Assembly: GCA_012861695.1 (NCBI GenBank)
Contig: JAAOOA010000026.1
Coordinates: 16,900,001-16,964,000 of the forward strand
Length of the DNA: 64,000 nt
Source: Trematomus loennbergii
Lineage: Eukaryota; Chordata; Actinopteri; Perciformes; Nototheniidae
Direction: 5' to 3'
Positions 16,801-31,200 of this stretch are shown here, in pieces. A program made the translations under genes and the position numbers. Under the pieces are notes generated by a model. The model was given only the letters and a program-made list of their open reading frames with translations. It did no database searches and was not told where the DNA came from. How positions within the stretch are numbered: the stretch's first letter is position 1; each line of letters starts with the position of its first letter.

Positions 16801-18280
16801 AACCTGCAAAGTTGTGGCAGCACGTTGCACAGTTAAATCACCATGGCATCACATGTGTAAATGGTGTGTTACCGTGCAACAAGAATCTTGAAGTCGGGCT
16901 TAGTGACACGGTGCACTGTGTTTCTTTTTCAGGATTTTGTTATGACTAACACAGAAGCAGTGACTCAGATTATGTTTTGCTTGAAAGTATTTGAATGGTT
17001 ACTGTCTGATAAGCTGCGGGGTCAAATGGTTTGGCAGTGAGCCAGGCCACCAGCTGCTGGAGCCATTGTTTGGTAGTGACCTTTGTCGCTGGGATGAAGA
17101 GGAAGAGTTAAAAAGAGAGCAAAAACAATCATCTGAAACTGAAAGGGTGATATTGTGTCAGAGGAGAGAGCAAAATGGTACGTGTAAGGGATTTGTGTGG
17201 ATACTTGCACGTACTTGTAGTATACAAACTGTGTATATATGCTTGTGAGCTTTTAAATAGATGTTGTAATACTAAATTGAATTCAGACAAAGAATAATCT
17301 GTGATGTCCTCATGCACTTGATTTGAAAAAGTCACATTTGTTTAAGGGGCTGAGAGTTGCTTAAGGACGCAGGTTACTTCCATTTCTTAATCGTTTTTTC
17401 CATTTAGGGAAAAAAAAACGTAAAACCTTATGAGAGACAACCAAATGTCGTTTCCTCTCATCCCTTCCCATCCTTCCTTTTCTGCACTTTCCCTTCCCGT
17501 CACTTGTCCTTGTGAGTGCTGATCTTGCAGATGGTGCCCGTCTTTGTTTTTACAGAACAATCCACGGTTAATAGGTTGGTAAGGAGGAAAGGAAAATGAA
17601 AGTAATTGTAAAACGCCCAATGGATTTTGTTTTTATTCACTTTATTGTGTAGGTTTTTGCACTTTTAAGGCTTTAGTCTTCTATTTTCAAAGTGTTTTTG
17701 TTTATGAATACATTCTACTAGAAATCAATGAAACACATTTCCTTATGTCGATTGTATCCTTTTTTTAATGCTGTGTGAAGTCTTTCTGGAAATGGTTTGT
17801 TTGATTACTTAATGTTCAAATTGGAAATTGGACTTTTCCAAGGATGCTAATGTTGGTCTGTTGACCCCTCAGGAGGATTGTCTCACTTCATCATCAGGCA
17901 AAAACAGTGTATCCAATACTTCAGTTTATGAGATAAACTTGCAGAACTAATTAATCGGCCTCAGCTATAGTTAGTTGTATTGCTAATTACCAAAAGTGTG
18001 CTTGCTAGCTAACAATATACTTGTTAAACACGAGCATGCTGGAGTCAGATCAAAGCACCTCTCATTTTCAGTTTGACAGTTACCTTTTAGCTAAAGATAG
18101 TAGCTATCGCACTATTGCTTTTTCTCAGATTTTGACTACTTCTAATCTTATGTCTCCTTATCCTGTCTATTTCAGTATTAACCCCTCTTCTGTTTTTGTG
18201 TCTTGTGTCCTGGTGTGTCTTCTCTTCGCTTTCAACCAGTGAGCTAAATTAAGTAGCTATGACTCAAAGTGACTCACACC
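13878..18280. other. Intergenic; one tRNA-like scrap
   Basis: No gene was recognised. At 14416-14460 a CTCAGTCGGTAGAGCATC string resembles the D-arm half of a tRNA-Lys (box A), followed by a degenerate anticodon arm. The TpsiC half and box B are absent, so it is at most a truncated tRNA or SINE-head relic. The rest is AT-rich and featureless. Confidence 0.45.
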
Positions 18281-18546
18281 TCAATCACTTACACATGCGG
18301 GCACACACATGCGGACACACACACACATGGAGACACACACACACACGCAGACACACACACACACAGACACACAAACAGACACACATAAAAACACAAACAA
18401 AGGCTTAAAGGTGTCCCCAAGCAAAGGTAGCAGCTGTTCCCAGCATCGCGTTGCGAGCTTTAGATGAGAAATATTTTGAAGAGGTGCCTCTGGAGATAGG
18501 ACACACACACACACACACACACACACACCCACACACACACACACAC
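18281..18546. repeat. CA-rich imperfect microsatellite region
   Basis: Blocks of (AC)n interspersed with GG or GC steps (18300-18385), then a purer (CA)n at 18500-18546. The intervening 110 bp is unique-looking sequence. Confidence 0.9.
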
Positions 18547-21283
18547 CACACAGGCAAAGTTCATTTTGGCTGGGAGTACACATATTGAATGGCCGACCAA
18601 GCTCTTGCCTCTCTCAAACACACACACAAACAAACATGCACTCCCCCCAACTAGAGACGATTGAATGTCCAGAGCTGCTCTTTGTTTTGTTTTGTTAAAA
18701 TGTCATGATATTTCAGCCAAATGCTACACATGTGCGAAGCAAAGAAAAATTGCAGTTGTTAATTATCTGTGTCCTTTCTGTGTTCATATCTATCTATGGA
18801 TCCTGACCTTCCAAACCTCTCGCTGTGTCTAAGCCTCTTTCTCTCAGGCGGAGGCTCTGGCCTTTCTCCACAGTCCTTATCTCTGTTGTTCTTATGCAAC
18901 CAGCACATAAATAGAAAATAGATGTGTCACTCAATTACTGTATTTATGCTGGAAATGGTCTACAAGCTTGGGCCGAGGTTTATACCGGAGCCCACACAGG
19001 GTTTCAAGCCTTCTTCCATTAACTTTATTTTTACTGCTGTATCAAAACACTGTGACTCATTCATCTCAGCTGCACCTGTGGATAATGTGCTGGGCTTTTT
19101 TGTTCTTATTTTAGTGTCTGTTTAGCAAAAATCAATAGATCTGTATCACACGCCTTTCCAAAATAGAAACCGACACGTGTTCAAGAAGCCCGAACAAGTG
19201 TGCCAAAACATGTAGGATGCAAAGTGAGGAAGGAAGAAAGATTATTTTGGTTTTTTTTCCAAGAGGAAGCAGGTTTGCTTTCTGTTTTTCCTTTCTTTAC
19301 ATATAAAGTTGTACACAAAGCAGCGGGTTTGTGACAGGGTAAGAAGCAGGCACCTTTAAGGTTTGAACATCCAGCTGTGGGTGTGTGTGTTTTGTTGTTT
19401 TAGCTGCAGCTGGAGTTAAATCGGTCCCAATCCTCCATCTCTTCCTGGTCAATGCGCTGTTTGCCACATACAGGTGGTTCCTGCTCTCTAGCCTGTATTA
19501 TACCAATGTCATAGCTCGAGAGTTAAGTGGTTGTTTTTGTAGAGGAAAAGGGCAGCAAATATCTTAAATGGCAAAACAAATGTATTTAGTTGAATGAGCA
19601 TCACGCAACATTTACATAATACATCCTTGTATAGAAACACACACAGCTAGTAACCTTACAGGGGTTAGTTGAAAGTTGATTGATTGTTTTGGTCGTCATT
19701 GGTTACTGTATTATTTTACCCGTCAACTTGATGAATTCTGTGCAGCGACCTTGTGAGTCTCAGCTCCACCATAGTGTCAAAGAGAGAAAGCAACATAGTG
19801 AAAAGGTTAGAAAGAACTGGACCCAAAATACGCTTCTTATTACTCAATTGTTTATTTAAACTGCATGCACAGATATGGTACTCTTAAGTGGAACCAGGAA
19901 GTAGCTCGGATATATCTAAAATGATTGTGTGTTATCATTTAAATGTAGGTTAAAACAGCTTTAACAATAATAATAATAATATAATAATAATAAGTAAACT
20001 GTTGATACAGCCATACCAGTTTGTTCCCAAATCTTTAAGAAAAGCAGGAGTGAATAATTAAAATGTCCGTTTAATTAAAAAAACAGACTGTGGTGTTCCT
20101 CATGTACAATAGTTCCCAAATACCAACAACCTTACCTGTATACAGTTTAGGATTATTTTCGTTTTTAACTATAATTTACTGTTAGTATTGGACATTTCCC
20201 TTGAAATCTGTCCTAATGCTCAGTAAAGTTAAATCCTTGAGAAATGTTGAAATAAGAGCTAAATACAAACATTCGGTTGACTGCTAGTTTAGCCTAGTTT
20301 AGCACTTAAAATACTTTTCCAGCCCAAAAGACAAGACGCTAATCCTCTCAGCGTGGGATCCAGGCTCATTAAAACACACCACCTCTCTCGTCATGAGGGG
20401 ACCCGTCATCGGCTGAACTGTGACCCATTTTGGGTGTGACCCCTCCGTCTAAGAAACCAGGCTGCAGAGTCTATTATTCAACACCCTGGGAACTAAGACT
20501 AAACCCAGCTCTCCTCTCATGTGCGAGCCAAGGGGAGTTTGAATCAGCAGCTGAATAAAAGCCCTTATGTGTTCCTTCAACCTTAAAATGGACCAAACTC
20601 TCTCCAGCCGAGTTACACTGCATTTCAATGTGTGAGTGTGTGTATGTGTGTGTTTGTGTGTGTCTGTGTGTGTATAGAGGTTAGAGGGTGGGAGGGGTTC
20701 AGGATACAGACGAGGGAGTATGTCCGGCAGTTTGAACAATCACACCCAAACTTCCACTTCACCTCAATCAGCCACAGGACATTTCCCTACTTTAACCTCT
20801 TGTTCCCTTTTACTCCCCCCTCCCTCTCCCTCTCTCTCTGTCCCACATTTTCTCTCTCTTCTGTCCCTCTCTGGAGGTCATTTATTACAAAACTGCAGTC
20901 ACTACTATAACTAAGTAGAGTCCTTGCATCCTTTTAAAAACATTTTAAAACCCCTGACTGTACTTTGTTAGTGTTGCGGTTGCAGTTATATACTCAATAC
21001 TTACTTCAAGACTTTGGTAACTCGTGGTATTTTTCAGGACATTCATCATGCTCAGACCATCCTTACCAAAAATGTAGATTCAGGCCGTCTTAACATAAAG
21101 AAAAAAACGCAAAAAGGCCCTATCTCAAGCCAGAGTTGGGATTGTCCATCCTGAGCTACTGTAGAAACATGGCAGTGCAGCGAGTCTTTAGATGAAGGGG
21201 AGTATACAGTAAAAAAAAGATGATTAAGAATATCATATACCATTTCTGCTAATATGTCTCCCTAACTCCTAGACACTGGCCTT
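18547..21283. other. Intergenic, no gene seen; AAT microsatellite
   Basis: The only distinct elements are an (AAT)n array at about 19965-19993 with one interruption, and a TG-rich patch at 20631-20676. No exon or RNA gene was recognised. Confidence 0.5.
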
Positions 21284-21483
21284 TTACATTACATTACATT
21301 TAGCTGACGCTTTTATCCAAAGCGACTTACAATTACCAATTACAGGGACATTCTCCCTGGAGTAACTAAGGGCTAAGTGCCTTACTCAAGGGCACACTAG
21401 TGGTGGTGTTCCTGGCGGGATTTAAACTCACAACCTTCCGATCTTCAGCCCACCTCACTATCCATTAGACCACCACTATCCCC
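21284..21483 (-). mobile_element. tRNA-derived SINE, minus orientation
   Basis: Read on the minus strand, the element begins with a tRNA-like head containing box A (TGGTCTAATGG) and box B (GGTTGTGAGTTTAAATCC). It ends with the GTCGCTTTGGATAAAAGCGT tail shared by many teleost SINEs and their LINE partners, then short ATGTA repeats. Length is about 200 bp. A second copy lies at 33146-33336 and a tail-only scrap at 27622-27671. Confidence 0.8.
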
Positions 21484-22081
21484 TATTTTATGTAGCTAAA
21501 TGCTTGATTAAAGCCACTTCTACTACCACTATTTATACTGCTATCACTACTGCTTTCGGTCTGCACACTGCAGATGTATTTTGTGTTTATAGTGTGGCAA
21601 TTTAGTTAGCACCATTAGATAGAAAAAGTTGATCTAGTGTTGAGTTACACTGTAAATACTATGCCTTACTCATTTTAGAAAGACAAAGGTTACTATGAGG
21701 CCAACACTTCTCCTGTGAAGAACCCATCATGAGGATGTTTCTGTATATGCTTTGAACCTCTTTTCTCCTTTAAAGGGTGATCTGTGACAAATCGTCTAAT
21801 AATAATTCCACATTAGCCTTTTGACCTGTGAAACGATAAGTAACAGACATCAGAAGACAGCACTCTTTCAGTCGCTGTGACAAAGTGGTCTAAGTATCTT
21901 CCATGTAATTGATACATCCCTTGTTCAAAAACAAGACAATCGGCAGGACTTTCAAGAAACTGCTCTCTGGCTTTTCATGTGTTATGACACCTCCCCCTCG
22001 TGTTCATGTTTGGTACAACAGCCAAGAGGAGTATGAGAGGGTGGAGCTCCACCTCACTGCTGAAAGGCACAGGTACATATT

Positions 22082-22090
22082 TATTTAAAG
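22082..22090 (+). promoter_or_regulatory. TATA-like box upstream of cspg4
   Basis: TATTTAAAG lies about 113 bp before the cspg4 start codon, at a distance suiting a short 5' UTR. It is the only TATA-like word close upstream. Function is inferred from position. Confidence 0.3.
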
Positions 22091-22202
22091 TCTCTAAAGC
22101 CACAGCCAGGAAAGCATGTCGAGGCTATAGGTGTTCAATAGTCAAGCAGCCAGATGTTGCTGTTCACTAAAGGTAACTTAGATTATACGGGTATTACTAA
22201 CA

Positions 22203-22260
22203 ATGAGGAGTTTTGTGGCCGGTCTGCTCCTGCTGATTTCTGCAGGACACGTTTATGGAG
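22203..22260 (+). other. cspg4-like: cspg4 exon 1: signal peptide
   Basis: The ATG at 22203 opens a 19-codon exon with a basic start (MRS), a hydrophobic core (LLLLIS) and small residues before a likely cleavage near VYG. It ends phase 1 at a perfect donor (G|GTAAGG), and the acceptor at 24134-24135 restores frame. Intron 1 (1,875 bp) is otherwise featureless. Confidence 0.85.
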
Positions 22261-25200
22261 GTAAGGCACTTTGCAGATGGGACACCTTTTTTTCCTAACT
22301 GTGATGCAAAAGGTAAAACTCAGCATGATTATGCTATAACATGATGGTTGAATGACTTGCAAAATAGTGTTCCTCATAAAACCATGAAAATCCTTAGTTT
22401 TAAATGGTTGTTTATTATAGTTTTTAATATAAGGCTTCAGGAATCTCATTCTCTTTTAGATACAAATTATTATTCATGCAGTATTATATGTATGCTTTTG
22501 ATGAGGTTAAATTGTGTCTATATCAGTGGGCAGCTTAATGTTAAAGCCCTCGGATACAGTTCAAAGTTTGGTTTATGAGATAGTTTACTATAGTGAGGTA
22601 ATTTGCTTAAAATAACAAAGCAGTGTCATCTTTATCATGTTGTTCCTCATTCTTCATTTCAATATACATGGCAAGTCAGTTTTCATTTAACTCGAAGTGT
22701 GTTTCTTAATCCACACACTTATGTAGGAGTCTCACTAAATCAAATCTAAAGAATTGACATTGACATTCCTAATTTAACACAAGTTGCTGCATGTGGAGCA
22801 TTGCAGGGCTGTCAGCATTGCTTCAGAGAGTCCTACATGTCTTCATCCCTACACTTACTCATGACAGCGCATTTCCTGCATTCACATTTAAGGGAGATTA
22901 TTATTAATCCAATGTTAACTGGTGTCATAGAGGCAGATTAGGGAGGGATGGACAAGCGCTGGTTATACTGACCGGGTTTATAGGCTTTACGCTGAGCGGC
23001 ATGCTAGTACTTCCCTCTGGGACAAGCCCTATAAGACATATTTTAATAATAAATTAAACATAAACATTTGTTGCAGGCAGTGCAAACTGCACATGGCGGC
23101 TTTTTGAGTTATTCATCAATCAAATGTTTCAGCTTCCTTTTTCTTCCCCTTAGGACTTGAGATAATTATATTCAGATAATTGTAAGAATCTGATGAATGA
23201 GACACTCACAGACACAATTCTATGTTGTGTTCAGTCGCACTGCCACTCTATACTGCTGTACTATTTTGAGAACTTTAAAGCGTTTTTAGAGTCAGATACA
23301 CACATACACTCTTTGACCTCCATTTGCTGTGTACACTTGTTTCCATTTTAACTGAGTGCACCAATACCGATGTAGGTCAAATCGGATGAAATCCAGAACG
23401 CTGTTCCACTGCTTTTTCCTTCACACATGTGAGTGGTTGGTTCACTTGCCTCACTCTTAAATGCCAGCATACTGTAATTACATACAGAAACTGTTTTAAA
23501 ACACTACATGAAAAAGTGTTGATAAGTTGTAGCTATGAGTAAAGGGCTTTAGAAAATGTGTGTAAATATATGACTCGAGGCATGACAATGGATAAACGGT
23601 TGGTTGGTGAGCTCATTTCATCCAGACTAATGCATCTCACTTGTTATTCAGGGTTCATGTTTCCCAAAGTGTCATTTCGGAGACCCCATCCTTTTCCTCT
23701 TTCTCTGACTATTTCATATACCTTTCACCAACTAATGACATTGTTTTTGCTTTAACAGCAGTAATGGAAGAATAGTTGTACAACTACATTTCCAACCTAT
23801 ATCATCTGGGTCAACACTGATGTCTAATTAGCATTAGACCATTTCAGGATGACCCGCTCCAGAATGCATTAGTTGTCATTAATTGAATTTGGATAGCAGT
23901 TTTAAAGTGCAGTGTAGCAAGTCAGTCAATACAGATACGTTATGTGCATTCGCTGGGATAATGGCTTTGGTCACCAAATGTTCAATATTTTGGATGTTTT
24001 GGTTATACCTAAGAATGTAATTTAAAAAAACAAAAAGATGCCAGTTGAGATGACTGACTGGAACAGCTTTTTCGGAGAAAATTGGAACCTTGATGGCAAA
24101 CTACTTCTCATATGTCTTTTCGTTCATTGCGGTAGTGTCGTTCTACGGTGATGGCTATGTCCACCTGCAGACAGTGGAGACATCCATTCAGACGTTTCTT
24201 CATGTACGATTTCGAACCACCGATCTGGCCGGGCTGCTGTTTTTGGCAGCTGGACGCAAAGACTTCCTACTGCTGGAGCTGATCTCTGGCCGCCTGCAGG
24301 TAGGTTTAATAATTTTAGGATAGTAGCATCATAGATGTCTAACAACAAGCAAGATGTGTGTATTCTTCATTTGCAAGAAAACAAGTGTTATGACAGTTTT
24401 CAGGGAAAAAACATTTGGATTTCAGCATGAATACAAATTAGTCAAACTAAAAGGTGTCCAGAGGCTGTCACCTTCATAACCTCACAACTTAACAACAGGA
24501 GGAAATATTTGCCCCTTGGGAACTTTGGCTCATATAAGTTGGCATTTACTAGCCTTTGGAGAGGCAGAGAGAGGCCTGAAAACACACAGCTTGGTGTCAG
24601 ATTGCTGCAAGAAAGAAAAGAATAACCCCTGGCAATTTCAGAACAAGTTCCTTCACGACCAACGTCAAGTGAGAAGACCGCAATGGTTTATTGAAAACTC
24701 TAAGTGCATTGAAAAGGAGCTGTTTATGAAAGAGTTTGGTTGCATTTATGTGGAAAAGCCTTTGATCTACAGTTAACAACATGTTGATTCTCACCATGTT
24801 GTGGTTTTCTTTGATGTGTTCGCAGCTCTTTGTCTTAATAATTCAAGTCTGTATTGTAAAATTAAATTAAAAGACTTGCATTTAATTTGTCTTGGTTATC
24901 ACTTTTAATTCTTTTTTCCTTACTCTATCTTTCACTCCCTCCCCCATCATCCCTCAGGTACGTCTGGACCTGGGCTCTGGTGAGCGTTCAATTTGCTTAG
25001 AAAAGGGCATGTATCTCAGCGACATGGCGTGGCACTCTGTAGAGCTGACCCACAATGGGCATTTTGTGAACTTGACAGTTGACCAAAACTCTCATGCCAG
25101 CCTCCATATGCCAGGCCCAGATATCGAGCTCAGTGTTGAGGATGGGCTTTTTGTTGGGGGGCAGGCGAACTGAACCACCCATACCTCTCAACAACTCCAC

Positions 25201-28200
25201 TGGGTTTAAAGGTTGCATAGACAAAGTTGTGTTCAATGAACATAACCTACTTTCCACCCTAAAGCCTTCTTCTGGGTATAAGAGCATCCATAAGGTATCA
25301 CAGGGCTGTAGTGCACAGTTTTCTGCAATAGAAGATTCTCTCAGCTTTTTCAGCTCCAAAGCTTTTATATCTCTGCCACCCTGGGAGGGGCCACATGAGC
25401 TGTTGTTTGAGTGTGAATTGTCCCCCTCTGCCACAGAAGAATATGGCGTTGTCCTGTATAGCTCTGCCAAGAAGGGAGGGTTTGTTGCAATTGAGATTAG
25501 AGATGGTAACATGGTGGCAACGGTCGGAAATGGAGATGGGAGTAAGCTTGAGTTGCGTTCTCTAACACATGTTAACCGCAACCGCACCTGGTACCCTGTA
25601 CAGCTGCATCTGTTGCCCAGCAGCGTCCAGCTGAAGGTGGGAGAGGAGTTGGTCAAGGTCAACCTCAGTCTGGAGCTCCAGGTCATCCAGCTCAGAGGGC
25701 CTCTCTTTCTGGGAGGGCTGGACAAAGAAGCCCGGGAAGAAGCAAGGCAAGCTGGGCTGATGTCCGCAGTGCCTGGGGGTCAACTAGCTGGGCAAGCAAG
25801 CTCCTTTAGAGGCTGCCTCAGAGAAATTAGGGTGAACACTCAAATAATGGGCCTGCTTAATGCTGCAGTGACCCAAGACGTTTCTCTGGGCTGTGAGACA
25901 GGGCCAGATCCAGAAGCATTGACCACCACCCACCAAACAGATCGTCCCCAATTTGATGTTACAACCCCACAATCAATAACCAACAACAAGAAGAACCAGA
26001 ACTTTCTGTCGCTGAGAAAGCTAGAAGTTGTGGAGGGAGGCCGGGCACCACTGGAACCCAAACATATAAAGGTAGGACTGGTTGTCTCCTGCTGATCTGT
26101 TGATCTAGTTTTCACTAAAACAAAATTACCAATATAAAGTCAGTTCCTATTTGCTCTCCGTTCTAGGTTAATCTGGATTTTCAAAAATTGGGCATTCATC
26201 CATCCCAGATGATGTTTCTTATTGAGAGGCAGCCTGTCGACGGCCAACTGCAACTGGACTTCAGTCCTGACCCCGATGAGATGCTGGACAAAGGGCAGGC
26301 AAGGACTATCACGACAGGAGCAGAGGAGGTTGATCGGACTTTTAATATGCTGGACCTGTGGCAGGGCCGAGTGATGTACGTTCACGGTGGGTCAGAGGAC
26401 CAGCATGACTTCTTCATTTTTTCAGTCTTCTCCAGCAATAAGAAGGCGCTTCCTGTGTTTCTAAAGGGAAACCGCCTGTATCGGTTTGACATCAGCATCA
26501 GTCCTGTTAATGATGCGCCTGTGCTCAGCCTACCGGCGGGGAACCTTTTTACTGTGCTGGAAAGGTCCAAACGACAGGTATGTAGATCAGAACGCCCGGA
26601 TGCTCTGTAGTGTTATTGTTACAAAATGAAAATCAATATTTCCACAATGTCTCCAGCTAACACTAGATGTGCTGAGGGTGTCGGACCCTGACAGCAGTCC
26701 TGAAGACCTGGTGTTCAGCTCCCTGGGAAACCTCAACACTGAGGTTGGACACCTTGAGCATCAGGATAACCCCGGCAGGTCTGTGCTATGGCTTCTGATA
26801 CACATCAATGGACGATAGATTTCAATATGACTTTCAATAATGATTCAAATCAGGGTTATGGAACAAAACATGGAATTTAACAGGAATGCATCTATCTTTC
26901 AGGGCAGTTAACTTGTTCTCCTTGAATGATCTAAAGGAGGGTAGGATCTTCTTTGTCCACACTGGGGTCCCCACATCCCGTCTGGCATTCAGGGTCAGCG
27001 ACGGGCTGCACGTAAGTTATGTACTGGCTTGCCCAAGATGCAATAAACCCATAATCTATCAAAACAAAAAGTATGTGAAATATAGAGTTACAGTTAAGTG
27101 TTTTGTATCCATGAGTGGCTTAAAGCTGGGGTAGGTAATTTTGGAGAAACCAGCTGAGTGCGCTAGAATTTGAAAATACACAGCCGGAAAAAATCTCCCA
27201 CTTCCTTATAGAGCCCCTCCTCCAACACACACAAACGCGCACATGACCAATGAGGGCACGAGATAAGTTTGTGCACAGATGGAAGGCTGACAGGCAGGTA
27301 GGCCATCCAGTTATTTTAGCCTGGCCGGCTAAAATGATTGGTCGTGCTTTTTACAGTACTACAGCTTCCACAGATGAAATGTTGTTATGGATTTTTTTGT
27401 CAAAGCACTTAGATATTCATTGCTATCGGGATGTTAAGAGCATTCCATGGAATATAACAAAAAGTGTATCTCGAGCCGGTTTCTCAAACTTACCTACCCC
27501 ACCTTTAAGGAATGACTATCCAGTAGCATTTCTCAACATCTACTGGATAGTATGAGTCTCAATATCTTTACTGATTCCCTCACATTTCCTCTAGCATCAA
27601 CACTAGGTTGGCATTTGTGGGTTACATTACATTTCATTTAGCTGACACTTTAATATAGAGCCACTAACAATCAAGCTGGAATGTCATGACAACAATTAAT
27701 GCCGTAAAATGTGGTACATTCACAGTTATCTAAGATGAATTGTTTTCACTTAAGTGATCCACTAACTTTCCATAAATTGCAATAAATTGTTTGCCAAACT
27801 AATGACATTACCATACTGGTGTTTCTTTATTCCTTCCACAGTTGAGCAACACAGTAGTTTTGAGGATTATGGCAGTGCCACTTGAACACAAACTGGTGAA
27901 TAACACCGGACTGGAGGTGAACCAAGGCGGTGCTTCTATCATCACAACCAATCACCTTGCAGTACAACTTAATGTGGATAATCAGGGAATAGAAATTCGC
28001 TATGACGTCATTGAGTTGCCACAATATGGTGAGCTCCAAAGGCTGCACTCAAGTGGCGACTGGAAACCGATAACTTCCTTCTCTCAGAAGCTTCTAAAGA
28101 AAGAACGGATCCAATACCTCAACACTTACCATGGTCTTCAGACACAGAGCAACGTTACTGATTACTTCAGGTTTAAAATCAGCATCAGGTCCTTAGCTAC

Positions 28201-31200
28201 CACAGAGGTTATTTTCCTCATCAAGGTACGGTGGATCCAATTTAAGGTCACACGCAGTAAGATGGAGATCAACGGTGTTCAGACTTCTGTTGTAACTCCT
28301 GAGGACCTCTATGTGATTTCTAAGGGTGTTAAACTCAATGAGAGCGACCTCTACTTTAAACTCCTCACAGTACCAAAGAAAGGACAGCTATTCCTCGACA
28401 ACAAAGCTCTACAAAAAAACTCAACCTTCAGCCAAAAGAATATCACAGATGGCTTGGTGAAGTATGAGCTCTTCAACACGCTGCAGGATGACACACGAGA
28501 CACGTTAAGTTTTCAGCTGTTTTCAACACATGCCAACTCAATAGCTTACGACTTCAGAATCAACATCAATGCAAAGTCAAATGCCATCACTGTTTTAAAC
28601 AAAGGCCTTTCAACCCTGGAAGGAGGCAGTAAAGTCATCAGCAAAGATATGCTGTTCACTCACACGGCAAGTAACCGTGAGGTTCAGTACAGCATCACTG
28701 TGAGCCCAAGGCACGGCCAGATAAGAAGGATCAACCTTTCAAACTCAAGTTCCATAAACGACAACATTGTGACATTCACAAATCAGGATATCATCGAGGA
28801 GAGGATCATGTACGTTCACGACGACAGCGAGACTAAGCAGGATTCTTTCACTTTTAACATTATGGTTTACAAACCGCACAAACGGACCAATAAGAAGGAG
28901 GACAGAATCAGAGCAGAACACACCTTCAATATCTCTGTGAATCTTGTCAACGATCAGAGACCTTTCAGGGTTGTCGATAAAGTTTTCCATGTAGCCCGCG
29001 ATGGGCAGAGGTTGGTGATGTTGAATGACCTCCGTTTCCGGGACGATGACTCAGACTTTGAGGACAGTTGGTTGGTGTACACGAGGAGGGGGATTCCAAT
29101 GGGAGACCTGGTGCTAGCAAGTGATACCAGTCACAAGCTCTACGAGTTCACACAACAGGACATCGAGCAGGTTAGCACACTTTGCAATTTATCTAACATA
29201 AATGTGGTCATCTGGGTTGTAGAATATTTGGAATCACAAAGTCAGAGGTTAGTCTTCAGATGTTTTTGTCAAGGTAAATACCCTCCTGTGTCTCACTTAA
29301 AGGTGGGGTAGGTAATTTTCGAGAAACCAGCTCGAGATCGCTAGAATTTGAAAATACACAGCCGGAGAAAATCTGCCACTTCCTTACAGAGCCCCTCCTC
29401 CAACACACACAAACGTGCACATGACCAATGAGGGGACGAGATAAGTTTGTGCACAGATGGAAGGCTGACAGGCAGGTAGGCCATCCAGTTATTTTAGCCG
29501 GGCCGGCTAAAATGATTGGTCGTGCTTTTTACAGTACTACGGCTTCCACAGATGACACTTTTTAATGGATTTTTTGTCAAAACACTTAAGATATTCATTG
29601 CTATCGGATGTTAAGAGCATTCCATGGAATATAACAAAAAGTGTATCTCGAGCCGGTTTCTCAAACTTACCTACCCCACCTTTAATATATATATATACCT
29701 TATTACATGGCTTAGTTGAATACTCGATTCTGATTGGTCAATTCAGAACACGTGACACGTTGTTAATCCAGAACAGACAGACCGCTGTCAAGGATTTATG
29801 ACCGTTGTTAAGGACGCTCAAATCTGCAGAAAGAAGTCCGGTCGATGAACTGTATACAGTTTGGCAGAAAAGCAAACTGCATGCATTCATGCATGCTGCA
29901 TGCATGCATGAATGCATGCTGCATGCATTCATGCCGATCTAGATCCCTCCGCTTCGCGTCGGGCTCCTGATCTGCCTGTCGGTGTTCTTTTACCCATAAT
30001 GACCGCGTCGCTGCACATTATCCCTTACTTAGAAGCATCTAGAATTTGACCTCTAGATATTCTATGTTTTTTGTTTGCTAATGTTTTTTTTCTTTGCTAT
30101 CGTTTCCTCTTCTTTTCTCTCCTCACAGAAAAAAGTGTTGTTTGTCCACAGAGGAGTGAGTTTTGGGCGTTTTGTGCTCTTCGTATCGGATGGGAAACAT
30201 TATGTTTCAACACTGCTGGAGGTGATTCTACGTTTTTCGCACATTATGGATTTGATGTTTTTCTTTATTTATACTTTTCAGTGATGTTGGGCAATTAAAC
30301 TCTTAGATATTGATAGAATTAGTAGTATTGTGAGAATTGTTATGGTTTCCATTAGCCAGTAAATTAGAGCTCATTCTACGAATGCTTTGCTGGTAATTAA
30401 ATATCAGCATTTCTGTGTTAAGTAATGATATTTGCAATGTGATGGCTGACTGCTGTTGTAAGACTTTAGTTTCTGACTGTGTTGTGTAGGTGATGGCGCA
30501 GGATCCTTACATTCATGTCGAGAACAACACAGGACTCATTGTCCAGCGAGGCGGGATCAAGATCTTAACCTCCGCTAATCTCAGCATCTTTAGCAACATG
30601 GACATCCGAGACCCACAGGAAGTTGTATTTGAGGTCTTCCTTCCCCCTAAACACGGAAGTCTCTGCTTTACGGATGGAGATTGTGAGACCGTAACAGAAG
30701 CAGATGCACTTACAGCATTCACCCAGCAAGATTTGGTGGCAGGGCGACTAGCGTATCGCCATGGTGGCAGCCATGAGTTGTCAGATGGGTTCAACGTGAC
30801 AGTAAAAGCAAGGGAAAATGACCCAGAGAGGCGACTGCACAGAAAAACGAGGGAGATACGTCTGGACATCGGAGTGAAGGTAAAAGTCTACCTGGAGGGG
30901 CACCAGAGGTCACCAACTGTTATAAGTAACCGTCCAGTGGTGGTGGCAGAGGGACAGAATGTCTCTATTAGCAAGGAGCACCTAGAGGTAAGCCAATACA
31001 AATAAGAAGACGACTCATGGAAAACTTGGTGGTCACTTTCCAGCCTGTATTTGTTTCTTATTTTGCAAACTAAGTTACTTGAAAATCTAGGAATATATTC
31101 AATAACTGTTTTATTGCCTGTCAATGTAATGCCTTTGTGGGAATTGAATGTATGTAACAGACTGCTCACCTGGTCATATATCTTACAAGGTAGACCTTCA

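Noticed and set aside
24997..25725. Minus-strand 242-codon open frame
   Set aside because: It is the antisense shadow of cspg4 exon 3, whose plus-strand translation matches LamG domains.
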